NCBI GenBank assembly: GCA_016794365.1
Contig: JAEUKB010000041.1
Location: 150,812-214,811, forward strand
Direction of reading: 5' to 3'
Origin: Myxococcales bacterium
Lineage (GTDB): Bacteria; Myxococcota_A; Polyangia; Palsa-1104; JAEUJZ01
Length of the DNA: 64,000 nt
The number at the start of each line of letters is the position of its first letter. Within the stretch, counting starts at the first letter, position 1. The notes below the pieces were generated by a model. It ran no database searches and was not told the DNA's origin. It saw nothing but the letters and a program-made list of their open reading frames with translations. Below are positions 40,477-50,703 of this stretch, piece after piece. The translations under genes were made by a program, and so were the position numbers.

Positions 40477-43400
40477 TTACTTGTGTAGTGAGTCACCGTC
40501 GCGCATGATCGCCAGTTCGGTCTGGCTGAGCGGACGCGCCATCGGTAGTGGAGTCAGCTCAGCGACGGGCTCATCGGGAATGTGCGGCAAGTGCGGCAGT
40601 GCAGGCGCGTGAGACGCATCGCCGTCCCCGAACTTGCGCGAAAAGAACGTCCCGAGGCTGTCGAGATAGGTGTACACCACCGGCACCACGACCAGCGTCA
40701 GCGCCGTTGACGAGATCAGACCACCGATGACCGCGCGCGCCATCGGTGAGCGAAACTCCGAGCCTTCGCCGAGCGCCAGCGCCAGCGGCAGCATGCCGAA
40801 GATCATCGCCAGCGTCGTCATCAAGATCGGTCGCAGACGAATCTCTCCGGCGGCGATCAGCGCTTCTTCGCGACTGAGACCTTCTGCTCGTCGCTGGTTC
40901 GCATTGTCGATCAGCAAGATGGCGTTCTTGGTCACCAGTCCCATCAGCATGATGAGCCCGATCATGCTCATCATGTTCATCGTGCCGCGCGACACCAGCA
41001 TGGCCGCAAACACACCGATCAGCGACAGCGGCAGCGACAGCATGATCGCCAGCGGCTGTAGGAAGCTCTCAAACTGCGACGCGAGCACCAGGTAGATAAA
41101 GACGATCGCCAGAAACAGCGTCTCCATGAAGTAGCCGACGGTTTCTTTCAGATCCTTGCTCTGGCCTCCCAGATCGACGGCGTAGCCCGCTGGAAGCTCA
41201 AGCTTGGTCACCGCCGTCTTGATGTCTGCCGACACGTCGCCGAGCGGTCGTCCTTCGACGCCACCTGTGATCCGAACCTCGCGAGCCAGATCGATGCGAT
41301 TGATCTTCGACGGACCGACACCGCGTGACAGGTTGGCCACCTGATCGAGCGCCACCAGCGTTCGTCCACCTTCCGCTCGCATCGCACCGGGCACAAACAG
41401 CCGCGCGATGTCCTTTTGGCTGGTACGACCCGTCGAGGGCAAGCGCACACGGATGTTGTAGGTTTCCGCGTTCTTGTCTTCAAAGTTACCGGCCAGGTCT
41501 CCGGCCACGAGCACACGCAGCGTCGTCGCAATCTCTGCCACCGAGACACCCAAATCCGCCGCCCGCAGACGATCAATCGACAGTCGCAGCTCGGGCTTGG
41601 TGTTTTCTTGGCTGATCTGCACGTCCACCGCGCCCGGCGTCGCCTGAACCGCCGCCAGCACCTGCTTCGAGATCGCATCGAGCTGGGACAGCTCTGGACC
41701 TTTGACGCTGATCTGGAGCGGAGACTGCGGACCACCGACGCCACCGGAATCCACCACCGAGGTCGAAACGTCCACAAGCTGCGCAATCCGCTCACGCACA
41801 TCGGGACGAATCTTGAAGATGCTGCGCGCGCGCTCTTTTTTGCTGCGGAGCTTGACGTAGATCTGACCTTCCGTGACGGTTCCCGTCGCACCTGCGCCGA
41901 TCGTCGAGTAGGTGTAGGCAATGTCTTTGTCTTCGTGGATGCGGTGCAGGATCTCGCGCGTCTTCGACTCGGTGTAGGTCAGCGAGCTACCGACGGGAGT
42001 CCGCAACATCACGATGAACTCGCCACGGTCCGTCTCAGGAAAGAACGAAAATCCGACGAGCGGTCCCAGGCCCAGCGTCGCAATGAAGATGACCGTCGTC
42101 GCCAGCACCGTCGCAATGCGATGGTTGAGCGCCCACTCGATCACCGCGCGATAGCCCACCGACATGCGATCAAACGCGGTGTTAAAGCCCGCGACAGCCC
42201 GCATAAAGAAGTTGCGCTTCGACGGATCTTGGTGATGCGGCTCTGGCCACACCGACGACATCATCGGATCGAGCGTGAACGACACAAACAGCGACAAGAG
42301 CACCGCAACGCTGATCGTGATGCCGAACTGGAAGAAGAAGCGACCGATGATGCCGCCCATGAACGCGACCGGCACGAACACCGCGATGATCGAAAACGTC
42401 GTCGCGAGCACGGCCAGACCGATCTCGTCGGTGCCTTCTTTGGCGGCGCGAACGTGATCTTTGCCCATCTCAGCGTGTCGCACGATGTTTTCACGCACCA
42501 CGATCGCATCGTCGATCAAAAGTCCGATCGCCAGCGTCAGCGCAAGCAGCGTCAGCTGATTGAGCGTAAAGCCAGCCGCCCAGATCGCCGTAAACGCGCC
42601 AATGACCGAGATCGGCAGCGTCAAGCCGGTGATGACCGTCGAGCGCCAGCTCTGCAAGAACAGAAACACGATCGCCACCGTCAGAATCGCGCCAAGCAGC
42701 AAGTCTTCTTCGACCTGCTCGACCGACGCGCGAATGAACACCGAGTTGTCGATCACCACATCGAGCTGGACTTCCGACGGCAGCTCGGCCCGCAGCTCGG
42801 CCATTCGCTCGCGCACCGAGTCAGCAACCTGCACCGTGTTTTGACCCGACTGCTTGCGAATTTCGAGCGCCACCGACGGCTTGACCTGAAACTCTCCGCC
42901 GCCTTCTACCCACAGCCCGCGCGAAACCAGCGACAGACTGCGTCGCTCTTCCGTTCCGTCGCGCAGCGTCGCCACATCACCCAGCCGCGTCACACCGCCC
43001 GTCGGCATTCGCAGCGGCAGCTCGGCAAACTCACGCACTTCTCGCACGCGACCCGCGACGCGCAGCAGCGTCTCTTGCGAGCCTCGCTCGATGCGACCCG
43101 CTGGCAGATCCAGGTTCGACGACTTCAGACCGTTGATGATGTCCGTCGGAAGCAGGCTGCGCGCATCGAGCCGCGCCGGATCGAGCAGCACCTCGATCTC
43201 TCGCTTGGCACCACCGACGAGCGTGACCTTACCGACGCCAGGCACGTTTTCCAGCTTCTTGCGCAGCGACGAATCGGCCAGCTCCGTCAGATCCTTGAGC
43301 GACATCGAGTCCGACGACAGCGCCAGCGCCAAGATCGGCTTGTCACCGGGATCCAGACGCTCGATCAGCGAGTCTTTGGCGTCCTGCGGCAGGTCCGCTT

Positions 43401-43746
43401 TGATCCGAGAGATCTTTTCGCGCACATCGTTGGCCGCGTCGTTGATCTTCACGTTCAGGTGAAACACCACCACGACGCTCGACACACCTTCGAGCGACTG
43501 CGAGCTGATCTGCTTAACGCCGGCGACGGTGTTGAGCGACTCTTCAATCTTTTTGCTGATGTCACTTTCGACCGACTCGGGACCAGCGCCGGGCCAGACG
43601 GTCGTGACGGTGATCACGGGCAGATCGACGTTTGGAAACTCATCGACGGACAAGCGCCGAAACGCAAAGCCGCCGAGCACAACGAAGGCCAGCATGATCA
43701 TCGTGATGAACACGGGCCGCTTGATCGAAATATCTGAGAGAACCAC
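40477..43746 (-). CDS. RND efflux transporter (HAE1/AcrB-like)
   Basis: 1089 residues from GTG 43746, chosen because GGAGG lies 5 nt upstream and the product starts [20 protein letters not shown], the usual RND N-terminus. It has 12 membrane helices in the RND pattern, the proton-relay region ([20 protein letters not shown]) and the long periplasmic loops ([20 protein letters not shown]). Inner-membrane drug or lipid exporter. With the adaptor upstream it forms an RND pair; the outer-membrane channel is not in this window. Confidence 0.93.
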   Translation of the reverse strand: MVLSDISIKRPVFITMIMLAFVVLGGFAFRRLSVDEFPNVDLPVITVTTVWPGAGPESVESDISKKIEESLNTVAGVKQISSQSLEGVSSVVVVFHLNVKINDAANDVREKISRIKADLPQDAKDSLIERLDPGDKPILALALSSDSMSLKDLTELADSSLRKKLENVPGVGKVTLVGGAKREIEVLLDPARLDARSLLPTDIINGLKSSNLDLPAGRIERGSQETLLRVAGRVREVREFAELPLRMPTGGVTRLGDVATLRDGTEERRSLSLVSRGLWVEGGGEFQVKPSVALEIRKQSGQNTVQVADSVRERMAELRAELPSEVQLDVVIDNSVFIRASVEQVEEDLLLGAILTVAIVFLFLQSWRSTVITGLTLPISVIGAFTAIWAAGFTLNQLTLLALTLAIGLLIDDAIVVRENIVRHAEMGKDHVRAAKEGTDEIGLAVLATTFSIIAVFVPVAFMGGIIGRFFFQFGITISVAVLLSLFVSFTLDPMMSSVWPEPHHQDPSKRNFFMRAVAGFNTAFDRMSVGYRAVIEWALNHRIATVLATTVIFIATLGLGPLVGFSFFPETDRGEFIVMLRTPVGSSLTYTESKTREILHRIHEDKDIAYTYSTIGAGATGTVTEGQIYVKLRSKKERARSIFKIRPDVRERIAQLVDVSTSVVDSGGVGGPQSPLQISVKGPELSQLDAISKQVLAAVQATPGAVDVQISQENTKPELRLSIDRLRAADLGVSVAEIATTLRVLVAGDLAGNFEDKNAETYNIRVRLPSTGRTSQKDIARLFVPGAMRAEGGRTLVALDQVANLSRGVGPSKINRIDLAREVRITGGVEGRPLGDVSADIKTAVTKLELPAGYAVDLGGQSKDLKETVGYFMETLFLAIVFIYLVLASQFESFLQPLAIMLSLPLSLIGVFAAMLVSRGTMNMMSMIGLIMLMGLVTKNAILLIDNANQRRAEGLSREEALIAAGEIRLRPILMTTLAMIFGMLPLALALGEGSEFRSPMARAVIGGLISSTALTLVVVPVVYTYLDSLGTFFSRKFGDGDASHAPALPHLPHIPDEPVAELTPLPMARPLSQTELAIMRDGDSLHK

Positions 43747-43803
43747 GGTGTCCTCCACCCATGCGCCGAAGCAGTCTGGCTCGGCGTAGTCGTTCATCAG
43801 TTG

Positions 43804-45006
43804 CTACGGATTTTTCTGCTGCGCCACCGTCGTTGTGTTTTGCACCACGACCTTGGCACCAGGCTTTAGTCCCGTCGGAGACGACACCACCACCTGATCA
43901 TTGGCCGCGATGCCGCCAACGATCTCGGTAATGTCTCCGTCGGTTACGCCGGTCCGAATCACTACTTTTTCAGCAGTCTCACCGACGATTCGCCATACCA
44001 CACTCTGCTTATCGTCTTCTCCGTCTCCGTCGAGATCTGCGGGCGGCGAGACGGCTTCTTCCCGAATCGCAACCATCGGAACACCGATGCCTTGACGCTC
44101 GCCACCAGCGATGACGTTTCCCGTCGCGTACATGCCGCCTTTGAGCACGCCTTCGTTGTTGGGAATCCGCACCCGCAGCCGAATCGTTCGCGTCCGAGGA
44201 TCCACCGTCGGGCTCACCGCCGTCACTTCACCCGTCAGCGTCTTCGGCGTCGGAGCATTCACCTGAAACTCGACGCGCGCACCTTTGGTAATTCCCGACG
44301 CGAGGTCCGCCGCCAGCTGCGCCACCAGCTCCATCGCCGAGTTATCGACGATCGTCACGATGTCGCGGTTTTTCATCGTATCGACGTATTCATGCAGCGA
44401 CACACCGCGACGACCAATCACACCGGAAATCGGCGCAATGTACTTGGTTTCACCGACGGCATTTTTCGCCAAGTCCCGCACCGCACGCGCCTGGTCAAGC
44501 TGCGCCATCGCCGCTTGCACCGACACGCTGGCCAGCTTGAGCGCACTCTTGGAATCGTCAAAGGTCTTCTGATCCGCCGCGCCCGAGCCATGCAGCTTCT
44601 GGACCCGCTCGGCATCGTGGCTGACGCGCTCAAACTCGGCCCGACTGCGCGAGAGCTGCGCTTCAGCAATCGCCACCGCTGCCGCGTTCGATCGCAGCTG
44701 CGCTTGCTGGTTTCCCGAGTCAATCTTGGCGATCAGATCGCCCTTTTTGACCGGATCGCCTTCGTCGAAGTTCAGGAGCACCACAGTTCCGCCGACTTTG
44801 GACTTGAGCGTCACCTCGTGAACGGGCTTTAGCTCACCAGTGATCGGCAGTCGCCCACTGAACGTGTGCTTGACGGCGCTGGCAGTCTCGACTCGTAAGA
44901 TCTTTGGTTGTGCGGCTACCGTCGCTGCACTCTTGGCCTGATCTTTTTTGCAGGCTGCGAGCGAAACGGTGGTCAACAGCAGCAAATACAGTGTCGCTTT
45001 ACGCAC
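43804..45006 (-). CDS. RND periplasmic adaptor (membrane-fusion) lipoprotein
   Basis: 400 residues, GTG start, lipobox LAAC (Cys19). It has the lipoyl/hairpin/beta-barrel order of the HlyD/AcrA family: biotinyl-lipoyl halves (GELKPVHEVTLKSKVGGTVV and ETKYIAPISGVIGRRGVSLH), an alpha-hairpin (about 100-165) and a C-terminal barrel (RIPNNEGVLKGGMYATGNVI). An inserted loop near residue 330 (PADLDGDGEDDKQ) resembles a calcium-binding turn. It overlaps the TetR gene by 8 bp and precedes the RND gene by 57 bp. Confidence 0.92.
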   Translation of the reverse strand: MRKATLYLLLLTTVSLAACKKDQAKSAATVAAQPKILRVETASAVKHTFSGRLPITGELKPVHEVTLKSKVGGTVVLLNFDEGDPVKKGDLIAKIDSGNQQAQLRSNAAAVAIAEAQLSRSRAEFERVSHDAERVQKLHGSGAADQKTFDDSKSALKLASVSVQAAMAQLDQARAVRDLAKNAVGETKYIAPISGVIGRRGVSLHEYVDTMKNRDIVTIVDNSAMELVAQLAADLASGITKGARVEFQVNAPTPKTLTGEVTAVSPTVDPRTRTIRLRVRIPNNEGVLKGGMYATGNVIAGGERQGIGVPMVAIREEAVSPPADLDGDGEDDKQSVVWRIVGETAEKVVIRTGVTDGDITEIVGGIAANDQVVVSSPTGLKPGAKVVVQNTTTVAQQKNP

Positions 45007-45778
45007 GGCTGATCCTCTTTACCCGACGGCCTGCGCCGTCCTGCTTCGCCTGACGATCTGCACCGTCTGGCTGTCCCGCAATGCGGGGACGAAATCCCAT
45101 AAGAGCCGCTCGCACCAGAGCCTGTCCCGTTCCCATCGGAAGCGGAAACTGCTCCGGCGAGCGAAGATGACGAATCACGGAAACCTGAATGCCGCCCAAG
45201 ATCAGGCTCTCCAGCATGCGCGGATCGCCGGATAGATCTCCCGACTGGATGCCAGCGTCGGCGGCGGCATAAATCAGCGTCTGCGGAACCTGCTCGATCG
45301 GCACCGCGCTGCACGGAGGCCGATCGGAGTCCACCGCGAAGATATGCGACAGAAAGAAGCGAACCGACTCTCGGTTTTCTCTCGCCAGTCGCAAGATCGT
45401 CTCGGCCAGCGTCGATAACGCAGCTTCGGCACAGACGCGCGCAAAGCCAGTTGCCACCGACGCTTCGACATCAAAGCCCGCCGCGCGCAGACCATCGTGG
45501 AGCAGGCTTCGCAGGTGATGCGCACTTTCGACGAGCAGCGACTGATACAGATCCTCTTTGTTGTCGAAGTAGTAGTACAGGATCGACTTTTTTACCGTCG
45601 CTGCATCGGCGATATCGGCCATCGAGGTACACGAATAACCGCGCGTTCCAAAGAGCTGAAACGCGGCCAGGCAGATCCGCTGGCGAGCATCCACTGCTGT
45701 GCTCTCCTCGGGAGGACTGCCGATCGCGGGCTCGGCTGCGCGGCTTGGTACCGCTTGCTGATCGCTGCGTTTGCGCAT
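44999..45778 (-). CDS. TetR-family transcriptional regulator of the RND operon
   Basis: 259 residues. The N-terminal DNA-binding domain reads RQRICLAAFQLFGTRGYSCT then SMADIADAATVKKSILYYYF, a typical TetR helix-turn-helix; the C-terminal ligand domain is variable. It is the first gene of the operon and overlaps the adaptor gene, so autoregulation is likely through the two palindromes just upstream (45792-45838). A C-terminal basic tail (about 230-259) is unusual for the family. Confidence 0.88.
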   Translation of the reverse strand: MRKRSDQQAVPSRAAEPAIGSPPEESTAVDARQRICLAAFQLFGTRGYSCTSMADIADAATVKKSILYYYFDNKEDLYQSLLVESAHHLRSLLHDGLRAAGFDVEASVATGFARVCAEAALSTLAETILRLARENRESVRFFLSHIFAVDSDRPPCSAVPIEQVPQTLIYAAADAGIQSGDLSGDPRMLESLILGGIQVSVIRHLRSPEQFPLPMGTGQALVRAALMGFRPRIAGQPDGADRQAKQDGAGRRVKRISRA

Positions 45779-45791
45779 CGCTGGTTAATTT

Positions 45792-45838
45792 GAACGATCG
45801 GTCAAGTGCCTGCCAGGTCTTTTTGACCGAACGGTCGA
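45792..45838 (-). promoter_or_regulatory. Two TetR-type operator palindromes upstream of the efflux operon
   Basis: TTGACCGAACGGTCGA (45823-45838) contains a perfect inverted repeat GACCG-AA-CGGTC. A second, weaker copy (GAACGATCGGTCAA, 45792-45805) shares the same half-site and lies 13-26 bp before the TetR start codon. They are in the promoter region of tetR, so binding there would repress the operon. Sites are seen; binding is inferred. Confidence 0.65.
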
Positions 45839-45920
45839 TATACAAAGCTGGCGTGACCCTATGGATGTCGCCACTGCTTTTGCCAAGCCAGTGCTTCCGG
45901 TGTGGCGCTGTGCGACGGAC

Positions 45921-46622
45921 TCACACCTCGGTTGGCTGCACAAAGAGCTGCTGAAACAGCGAATCGATCGGCAAGTGCTGTGCAGCCAGCGCGGCCAGCG
46001 ATGACGGATCTTGCTGCGCGCTAAAGGGAAACGGCCCAAGCGGAACGATGCCACCGTGCTGCGCGATCAGCTGCGCATTGTCCGTCTCTTCGGGCCCCAG
46101 CTCATCGCTTGATCGGTTGAGCACCACCGCGCCGACCGTAAGTCCTCGTCGCGCAGCTTCCGACAGCGTCAGCAAGGTATGATTGATGGTGCCAAGTCGC
46201 GTCCGTCCCACCACCAGCAGCGTTGCACCGAGCGCTTGCGCCAGATCCGCGAACACAAAACCCGGAGCGATCGGCACCAGCAGCCCGCCCGCGCCTTCCA
46301 TCCAGACGAGATCGCCCGGCACGCGCTGACACGCAGCAATCAGCGTCGCAGGATCAATCGCTTGACCTTCCGCTCGCGCCGCCGCTTCGGGAGCCACTGG
46401 AACCCGAAACCGCCAGATCGCAGCCTGCGCTTCGGCTTGTCCCACCGCCTGAGCCAGTCGCGCGGCATCGGTAAAGGCGCTGCGATCATCAATTCCCGTC
46501 TCGATCGGCTTACAGGGCTGAACCGACCAGCCTCGCTGCGCCCACGCCGCAAGCAGCGCAACGCTGATCGTGGTCTTGCCGACGCCAGTATCAGTTCCTG
46601 TCACAACGACAAAACGCTTCAT
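45921..46622 (-). CDS. bioD: Dethiobiotin synthetase
   Basis: 233 residues from ATG 46622, which overlaps the bioA stop by 4 bp. ATP-dependent ring closure in biotin synthesis. It carries the P-loop RFVVVTGTDTGVGKTTIS, KPIETG, the catalytic segment VWMEGAGGLLVPI, and the downstream GLTVGAVVLN. Length and motifs are standard. It is translationally coupled to bioA. Confidence 0.95.
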   Translation of the reverse strand: MKRFVVVTGTDTGVGKTTISVALLAAWAQRGWSVQPCKPIETGIDDRSAFTDAARLAQAVGQAEAQAAIWRFRVPVAPEAAARAEGQAIDPATLIAACQRVPGDLVWMEGAGGLLVPIAPGFVFADLAQALGATLLVVGRTRLGTINHTLLTLSEAARRGLTVGAVVLNRSSDELGPEETDNAQLIAQHGGIVPLGPFPFSAQQDPSSLAALAAQHLPIDSLFQQLFVQPTEV

Positions 46623-47962
46623 GGCGTCTGTCCGTCTCGGCTTAGCAGGCTGGCCAGCACTTCGTCGAGCGCTCGTCGCGTCGCACAAACCAGCTGAAGC
46701 AGCTCTTCGTGCGTAATCGACAGCGGCGGCAACAGCACCACGACATCACCGAGCGGACGCAGGATCACACCGTGACGACGAACCTGCTCACAGACGCGCG
46801 CACCGATGGCCAGCTCCGAGGGAAACGAATGCGATCGGTTCTGTCCCAGCTCGATGCCGACCATCAGACCGCACTGCCGCACCTCGCGAACGTGACGGTG
46901 CGAACCAAGCTCCGTCGCAAGCGCAGCCCGCAGCGTCGCAATTTTACTGGGCAGCGACGCGAGCACTTGCTCTTCTTCAAACACCTGCAAGCTCGCGATC
47001 GCCGCCGCACAGCCGAGCGGATTGCCGGTAAACGTGTGTCCGTGGAAAAACGTCTTCAGATCGCTGCGTCGTCCCAAAAAGCGCTGATAGATCGGCTCGG
47101 TCGTCAGCGTCGCAGCCAGCGGCAGATAACCGCCCGAAAGACCCTTGGCCACACACAGAAAGTCCGGCGCAACCCCGACTTGCTCACACGCGAACATCGT
47201 GCCAGTGCGTCCAAAGCCCGTCGCCACTTCGTCGGCAATCAGCAGCACACCATGCTGATCACACAGCTCCCGCGCGCGACGCAAAAAACCGGGCGGCTGT
47301 AGCAGCATTCCGGCGGCACCTTGAACGAGCGGCTCGACGACAAATGCCGCCAGCGTAGATCCATGGATCGCAAACGCGGCTTCCAGCGCAGGAAGCGACG
47401 GATCGACACGCTCGGTGTGAAACAGAAGCGGCGCAAACAAGCGATGAAACAGATCGATTCCACCGACGGAAACTGAGCCCAGCGTATCGCCGTGATAGGC
47501 GTTGTGCAGGGCCAAAAAGCGCTGTCTCTTGGTGTCACCGCCGTGCTGGTGAAACTGAAACGCCATCTTCAGGGCAACCTCGACGGACGTGCTGCCCGAG
47601 TCAGAGTAAAACACCCGCGAAAGTCCCGGCGGAGCCAGCGCGACGAGCCGCTCTCCCAGCTCGATCGAGGCTGGATGACTGAGCCCAAGCAGCGTCGAGT
47701 GCGCGAGCTGATCAAGCTGCTTTGCGATCGCTTGGTTCAGTCGGGGATGCCGATGCCCGTGCAGGTTGGCCCACAGCGAGGACACTCCGTCGAGGTATCG
47801 CTGTCCATGCTCGTCGATGAGATGGTTTCCGTCGCCCGCGACGATCACAAGCGGCTGCCACTCGGCCTGCTGGGTAAACGGATGCCACAGACAGCGCAGA
47901 TCGCGAGCAGCCCAGTCACTCAGCGTCGTCACCGTCGATGAAACAGAAGGGTTTGCTGTCAT
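46619..47962 (-). CDS. bioA: Adenosylmethionine-8-amino-7-oxononanoate aminotransferase
   Basis: 447 residues from ATG 47962; an upstream frame to 48145 has poor similarity. PLP aminotransferase that makes 7,8-diaminopelargonate in biotin synthesis: RDLRCLWHPFTQQAEW (the BioA N-terminus), YLDGVSSLWANLHGHRHPRL, the PLP region LLIADEVATGFGRTGTMFAC, and the lysine segment DFLCVAKGLSGGYLPLA. No BirA operator is evident in the spacer 47963-48201, which it shares with the divergent DUF4157 gene; that spacer has GAGGAG before 48202. Confidence 0.94.
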   Translation of the reverse strand: MTANPSVSSTVTTLSDWAARDLRCLWHPFTQQAEWQPLVIVAGDGNHLIDEHGQRYLDGVSSLWANLHGHRHPRLNQAIAKQLDQLAHSTLLGLSHPASIELGERLVALAPPGLSRVFYSDSGSTSVEVALKMAFQFHQHGGDTKRQRFLALHNAYHGDTLGSVSVGGIDLFHRLFAPLLFHTERVDPSLPALEAAFAIHGSTLAAFVVEPLVQGAAGMLLQPPGFLRRARELCDQHGVLLIADEVATGFGRTGTMFACEQVGVAPDFLCVAKGLSGGYLPLAATLTTEPIYQRFLGRRSDLKTFFHGHTFTGNPLGCAAAIASLQVFEEEQVLASLPSKIATLRAALATELGSHRHVREVRQCGLMVGIELGQNRSHSFPSELAIGARVCEQVRRHGVILRPLGDVVVLLPPLSITHEELLQLVCATRRALDEVLASLLSRDGQTP

Positions 47963-48201
47963 GTTCGCAGCCTTTTTGTCACGATGAATGCGTCGGTCCA
48001 GCGCGCCAAAGAACGCGACGCAAGGTTCGCGCAGAAGCACCGACATGGCAGCCAGACGTAGGTGCGTGCCGGTGGAGGTGTCACTTTCATCACACTCTGT
48101 CGCGCTTCGCAAGGGTTCTTCTCGTCGAGAGATGACAACCGACAAGGCGGCTCCTCCGATAACCGAAATGAAGTAAACTGGCTAAGACGCGAGGAGTCTT
48201 T

Positions 48202-48822
48202 ATGACCAAGCAAGCTGGCCCTGCTCCGCAGGACAAAGAAGAGCAAACCTTTCGCTTGGATCACGAAATCACGCGAAAGTACGATCCGACGGCGCTGTCG
48301 AAGCTGATCGTTCGTGACTCGGGTCGCGGTGAAGCGCTCGATCTGCACACACGATCGGCGATGGAACGTCGTCTCGGCGGAAACTTTGGTGGCGTTCGCA
48401 TTTACCGAGGACCGCTCGCCGAAGAAGTGACTTCACGCTATCGCGCCGATGCAGTCACCGTCGGTGGAACCGAGATGATCTTGGTTCGCGAAGGCTGGCA
48501 GAGCAACTTTTCGACGGTGCAAGGTGGCGCACTTTTGGCACACGAGCTGACGCACGTCCGTCAGCAGCAGCGCGGACTGCACTTCCACGGTGCGGGCGAT
48601 CCGTCGTCACCGATGGAACGAGAAGCGCACGGCGAACAAGATGCCTACGCCGCAGAGTTCGGTGCGGAGACGGAAAAGCACGCGTTTAACGAGTACGCCA
48701 AAGATCTCAAAGCGCACATGACCGAGGTCATGAAAGAAGCGCTCAAGATGTACGAAAAAGAGCAGCAGCAACAGGACTTGCGCGGGAACACCAATTCCCA
48801 GAGCGAGTTTGGGATGAGCTAG
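48202..48822 (+). CDS. DUF4157 (eCIS-core) protein with HELTH motif
   Basis: 206 residues. The central HELTH (114-118) in LLAHELTHVRQQQRGLHF is the zinc-binding motif of the DUF4157 (eCIS_core) domain, a family found near extracellular contractile injection systems and often fused to toxins or used as cargo-associated factors. The N-terminus has the family hallmark RSAMERRLGGNFGGVRIYRG. A long C-terminal helix follows. It lies 6.2 kb from the eCIS structural genes, on the opposite strand, before a pentapeptide-repeat protein. Whether it is a real peptidase is unknown. Confidence 0.85.
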   Translation: MTKQAGPAPQDKEEQTFRLDHEITRKYDPTALSKLIVRDSGRGEALDLHTRSAMERRLGGNFGGVRIYRGPLAEEVTSRYRADAVTVGGTEMILVREGWQSNFSTVQGGALLAHELTHVRQQQRGLHFHGAGDPSSPMEREAHGEQDAYAAEFGAETEKHAFNEYAKDLKAHMTEVMKEALKMYEKEQQQQDLRGNTNSQSEFGMS

Positions 48823-48849
48823 TTAGCGACGGAAAGCGAGCATTGGGAT

Positions 48850-49539
48850 ATGTCAGACGTCGTCGAAAGCAAAGAGCAGGTGCTGATTCGTTATCGCGAC
48901 AGAGAGCTGCGCGGCTGCACCATCAAAAAGCTGTGGCTCCAAGGGATCTCGCTCGTCGGAGCCGATCTAAGCGACGTTACGTTCGAGGACTGCTCGATTG
49001 ACGAAGCGAACCTGACGGGCGCAAACCTCACCCGCACCAAGCTTCTGCGGACCAGCGCACGCAGCACCAACATGACGTCGGTGACGCTGCATCGCGCGGT
49101 CTTTACCGACTGCAACCTGACGGAGCTGTGCCTGGACAAAGCGCTCATCGAGCACACCGAGTTTGGTCGCTGCGACATGGACAACCTGCGCGCCGACCGA
49201 GCGTATCTGGGCAACTGTCAGCTCTTTCCGAATCGCGCGTACGGCATCAAGTTTCGCGGTGCGACGCTCATCAAGGTCAAGTTCAGCGTCGAACAGGGCG
49301 CACCGGAGCTGATCCGAGCGCAGCTCACCGACGCAACGATGATCGAAACAGAGCTGGCATCGACGAACCTGCTGCGTGCGGATCTCAAGCGTGCGCTGCT
49401 CATCAAGTGCAACCTCCAGCGAGCGCTGCTTCGTGATGCGGCGGTGGAACAGTGTGCGCTGGTTCAGTGTGCGACGATGGGAGCGGAACTACCGACGGCG
49501 CTCGTCGGTGGTTCGGCGCTGAATCAGCCGCTGGCGTAG
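48850..49539 (+). CDS. Pentapeptide-repeat protein
   Basis: 229 residues of repeated A(D/N)LXX-type pentapeptides (LVGADLSDVTFEDCSIDEAN and similar), the right-handed quadrilateral beta-helix fold. Some such proteins mimic DNA and protect gyrase; others are effector-like. It follows the DUF4157 gene by 27 bp, so a functional link is possible. No signal peptide is seen. Confidence 0.85.
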   Translation: MSDVVESKEQVLIRYRDRELRGCTIKKLWLQGISLVGADLSDVTFEDCSIDEANLTGANLTRTKLLRTSARSTNMTSVTLHRAVFTDCNLTELCLDKALIEHTEFGRCDMDNLRADRAYLGNCQLFPNRAYGIKFRGATLIKVKFSVEQGAPELIRAQLTDATMIETELASTNLLRADLKRALLIKCNLQRALLRDAAVEQCALVQCATMGAELPTALVGGSALNQPLA

Positions 49540-49584
49540 CGTGAAGATCCGATTATTTCTGCGCTTTGTAAGGCAAGGACAACC

Positions 49585-50259
49585 ATGAGCGATCGCATTG
49601 ACCCACGTCGCCAGACCCGAGAGATTCGCGAGGCACTCGGACGCTTTGAGCCCGAGCAGCTGCTGGACATTCTGACCCACGTCTTCCGTCAGTACGTCAT
49701 CGACGGTGGCGCGCCTCCGGCGATGCAGCTTCAAGACGAGCTGTCCGGGCTTGGCTTTGCGCAGGTGATTGAGCGACTCCAGCTTCGACTCGATCTGCCG
49801 GAGCTGCGTCTGTTTGAAGTCCAAGGTGGCCGCGTGATGGTTCGCGTCGATGGACGGCTTCATCCGCTTGAAACGGCAGACAGTCGGCCCGAGCCACTTC
49901 CGGTTCAGCGCGTGGTCAGCGTCCAGCCGATGCCCGCGCCTGCTCCGGCCCCAGCGGCTCCCGTTGCAGCGCCTGCTCCCGTCGCGGCTCAAGATTCACG
50001 AGACAGCGCAGCCCCCGGTGCCTATGCCGTTGGTCATGCGACTGGAACAAGGACACCGGCGGCACCGGCAAGACCCGCAGCTCCAGCGGCTCCAGCGACG
50101 ACACCGCAAGCTTCGGCCCCGGCACCTGCGCGACCCGCAGCACCTCGTCCGACGGCGGCTCCTGCTGCTGCGCCCGCTGCGGCACCGGCTCCGGCCAAAG
50201 CCCAGGTCGAAAAACCAGACAGCCCAGGCGGACGCTTCGGCCTGCTGGAGATCGACTGA
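49585..50259 (+). CDS. Unknown protein with long Pro/Ala linker
   Basis: 224 residues, not recognised. The N-terminal ~110 residues form a soluble alpha/beta domain (DPRRQTREIREALGRFEPEQ, LRLDLPELRLFEVQGGRVMV), then an extended Pro/Ala-rich segment from about 112 to 210, and a short end GRFGLLEID. No signal peptide. It overlaps the TPR gene by 1 bp (TGATG), which implies coupling. Confidence 0.6.
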   Translation: MSDRIDPRRQTREIREALGRFEPEQLLDILTHVFRQYVIDGGAPPAMQLQDELSGLGFAQVIERLQLRLDLPELRLFEVQGGRVMVRVDGRLHPLETADSRPEPLPVQRVVSVQPMPAPAPAPAAPVAAPAPVAAQDSRDSAAPGAYAVGHATGTRTPAAPARPAAPAAPATTPQASAPAPARPAAPRPTAAPAAAPAAAPAPAKAQVEKPDSPGGRFGLLEID

Positions 50260-50696
50260 TGAGCGCGATCATGGCTCGTCGGTATTACACACGCGGGCTC
50301 AGCGAGCTAAAGAGCAATGAGCTGGACGATGCGTGTCAGGATCTACAAGCGGCGGTGCAGCTGATCCCGTCGTATTACGAAGCGCGCATTGCCTACGCGA
50401 CGGCGCTGCTCAAGCTCAAAGATCCACCCCGAGCGATCGCGACGCTGCGCGCCGGGCTGCATTACACCGCCAGCGGTCCCGGTCGGGCGCTGCTGTGTCG
50501 CGCACTCGGTGACGCGCTGGTGCAAGGTGGCGACTTTTTGGCCGCCGAACAAGCCTTTGCCGAGTCACAAGCGACCAGCCCGCAGGACAGCGCGGACCTT
50601 CACGATCGCTTGGCTCGGCTGCGGGCACGCACCGGACGCTTCGACGAAGCCTTCACCGAGCTGCTCGCCGCTGCCCGTCTGTCGAAAAACAGCTAA
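50259..50696 (+). CDS. TPR-repeat protein
   Basis: 145 residues. Three or four TPR-like helical pairs (YYTRGLSELKSNELDDACQD, AARLLKDPP-type spacing, GDALVQGGDFLAAEQAFAES). The start ATG at 50259 overlaps the preceding stop. Likely a scaffold or partner-binding protein; no enzyme motif. It ends 7 bp before a convergent lipoprotein stop at 50704. Confidence 0.7.
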   Translation: MSAIMARRYYTRGLSELKSNELDDACQDLQAAVQLIPSYYEARIAYATALLKLKDPPRAIATLRAGLHYTASGPGRALLCRALGDALVQGGDFLAAEQAFAESQATSPQDSADLHDRLARLRARTGRFDEAFTELLAAARLSKNS

Positions 50697-50703
50697 CGCT
50701 GCA

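Noticed and set aside
41416..43737. Long plus-strand open frame (773 codons) opposite the RND gene
   Set aside because: Antisense shadow with His/Arg-rich low-complexity sequence and no domain.
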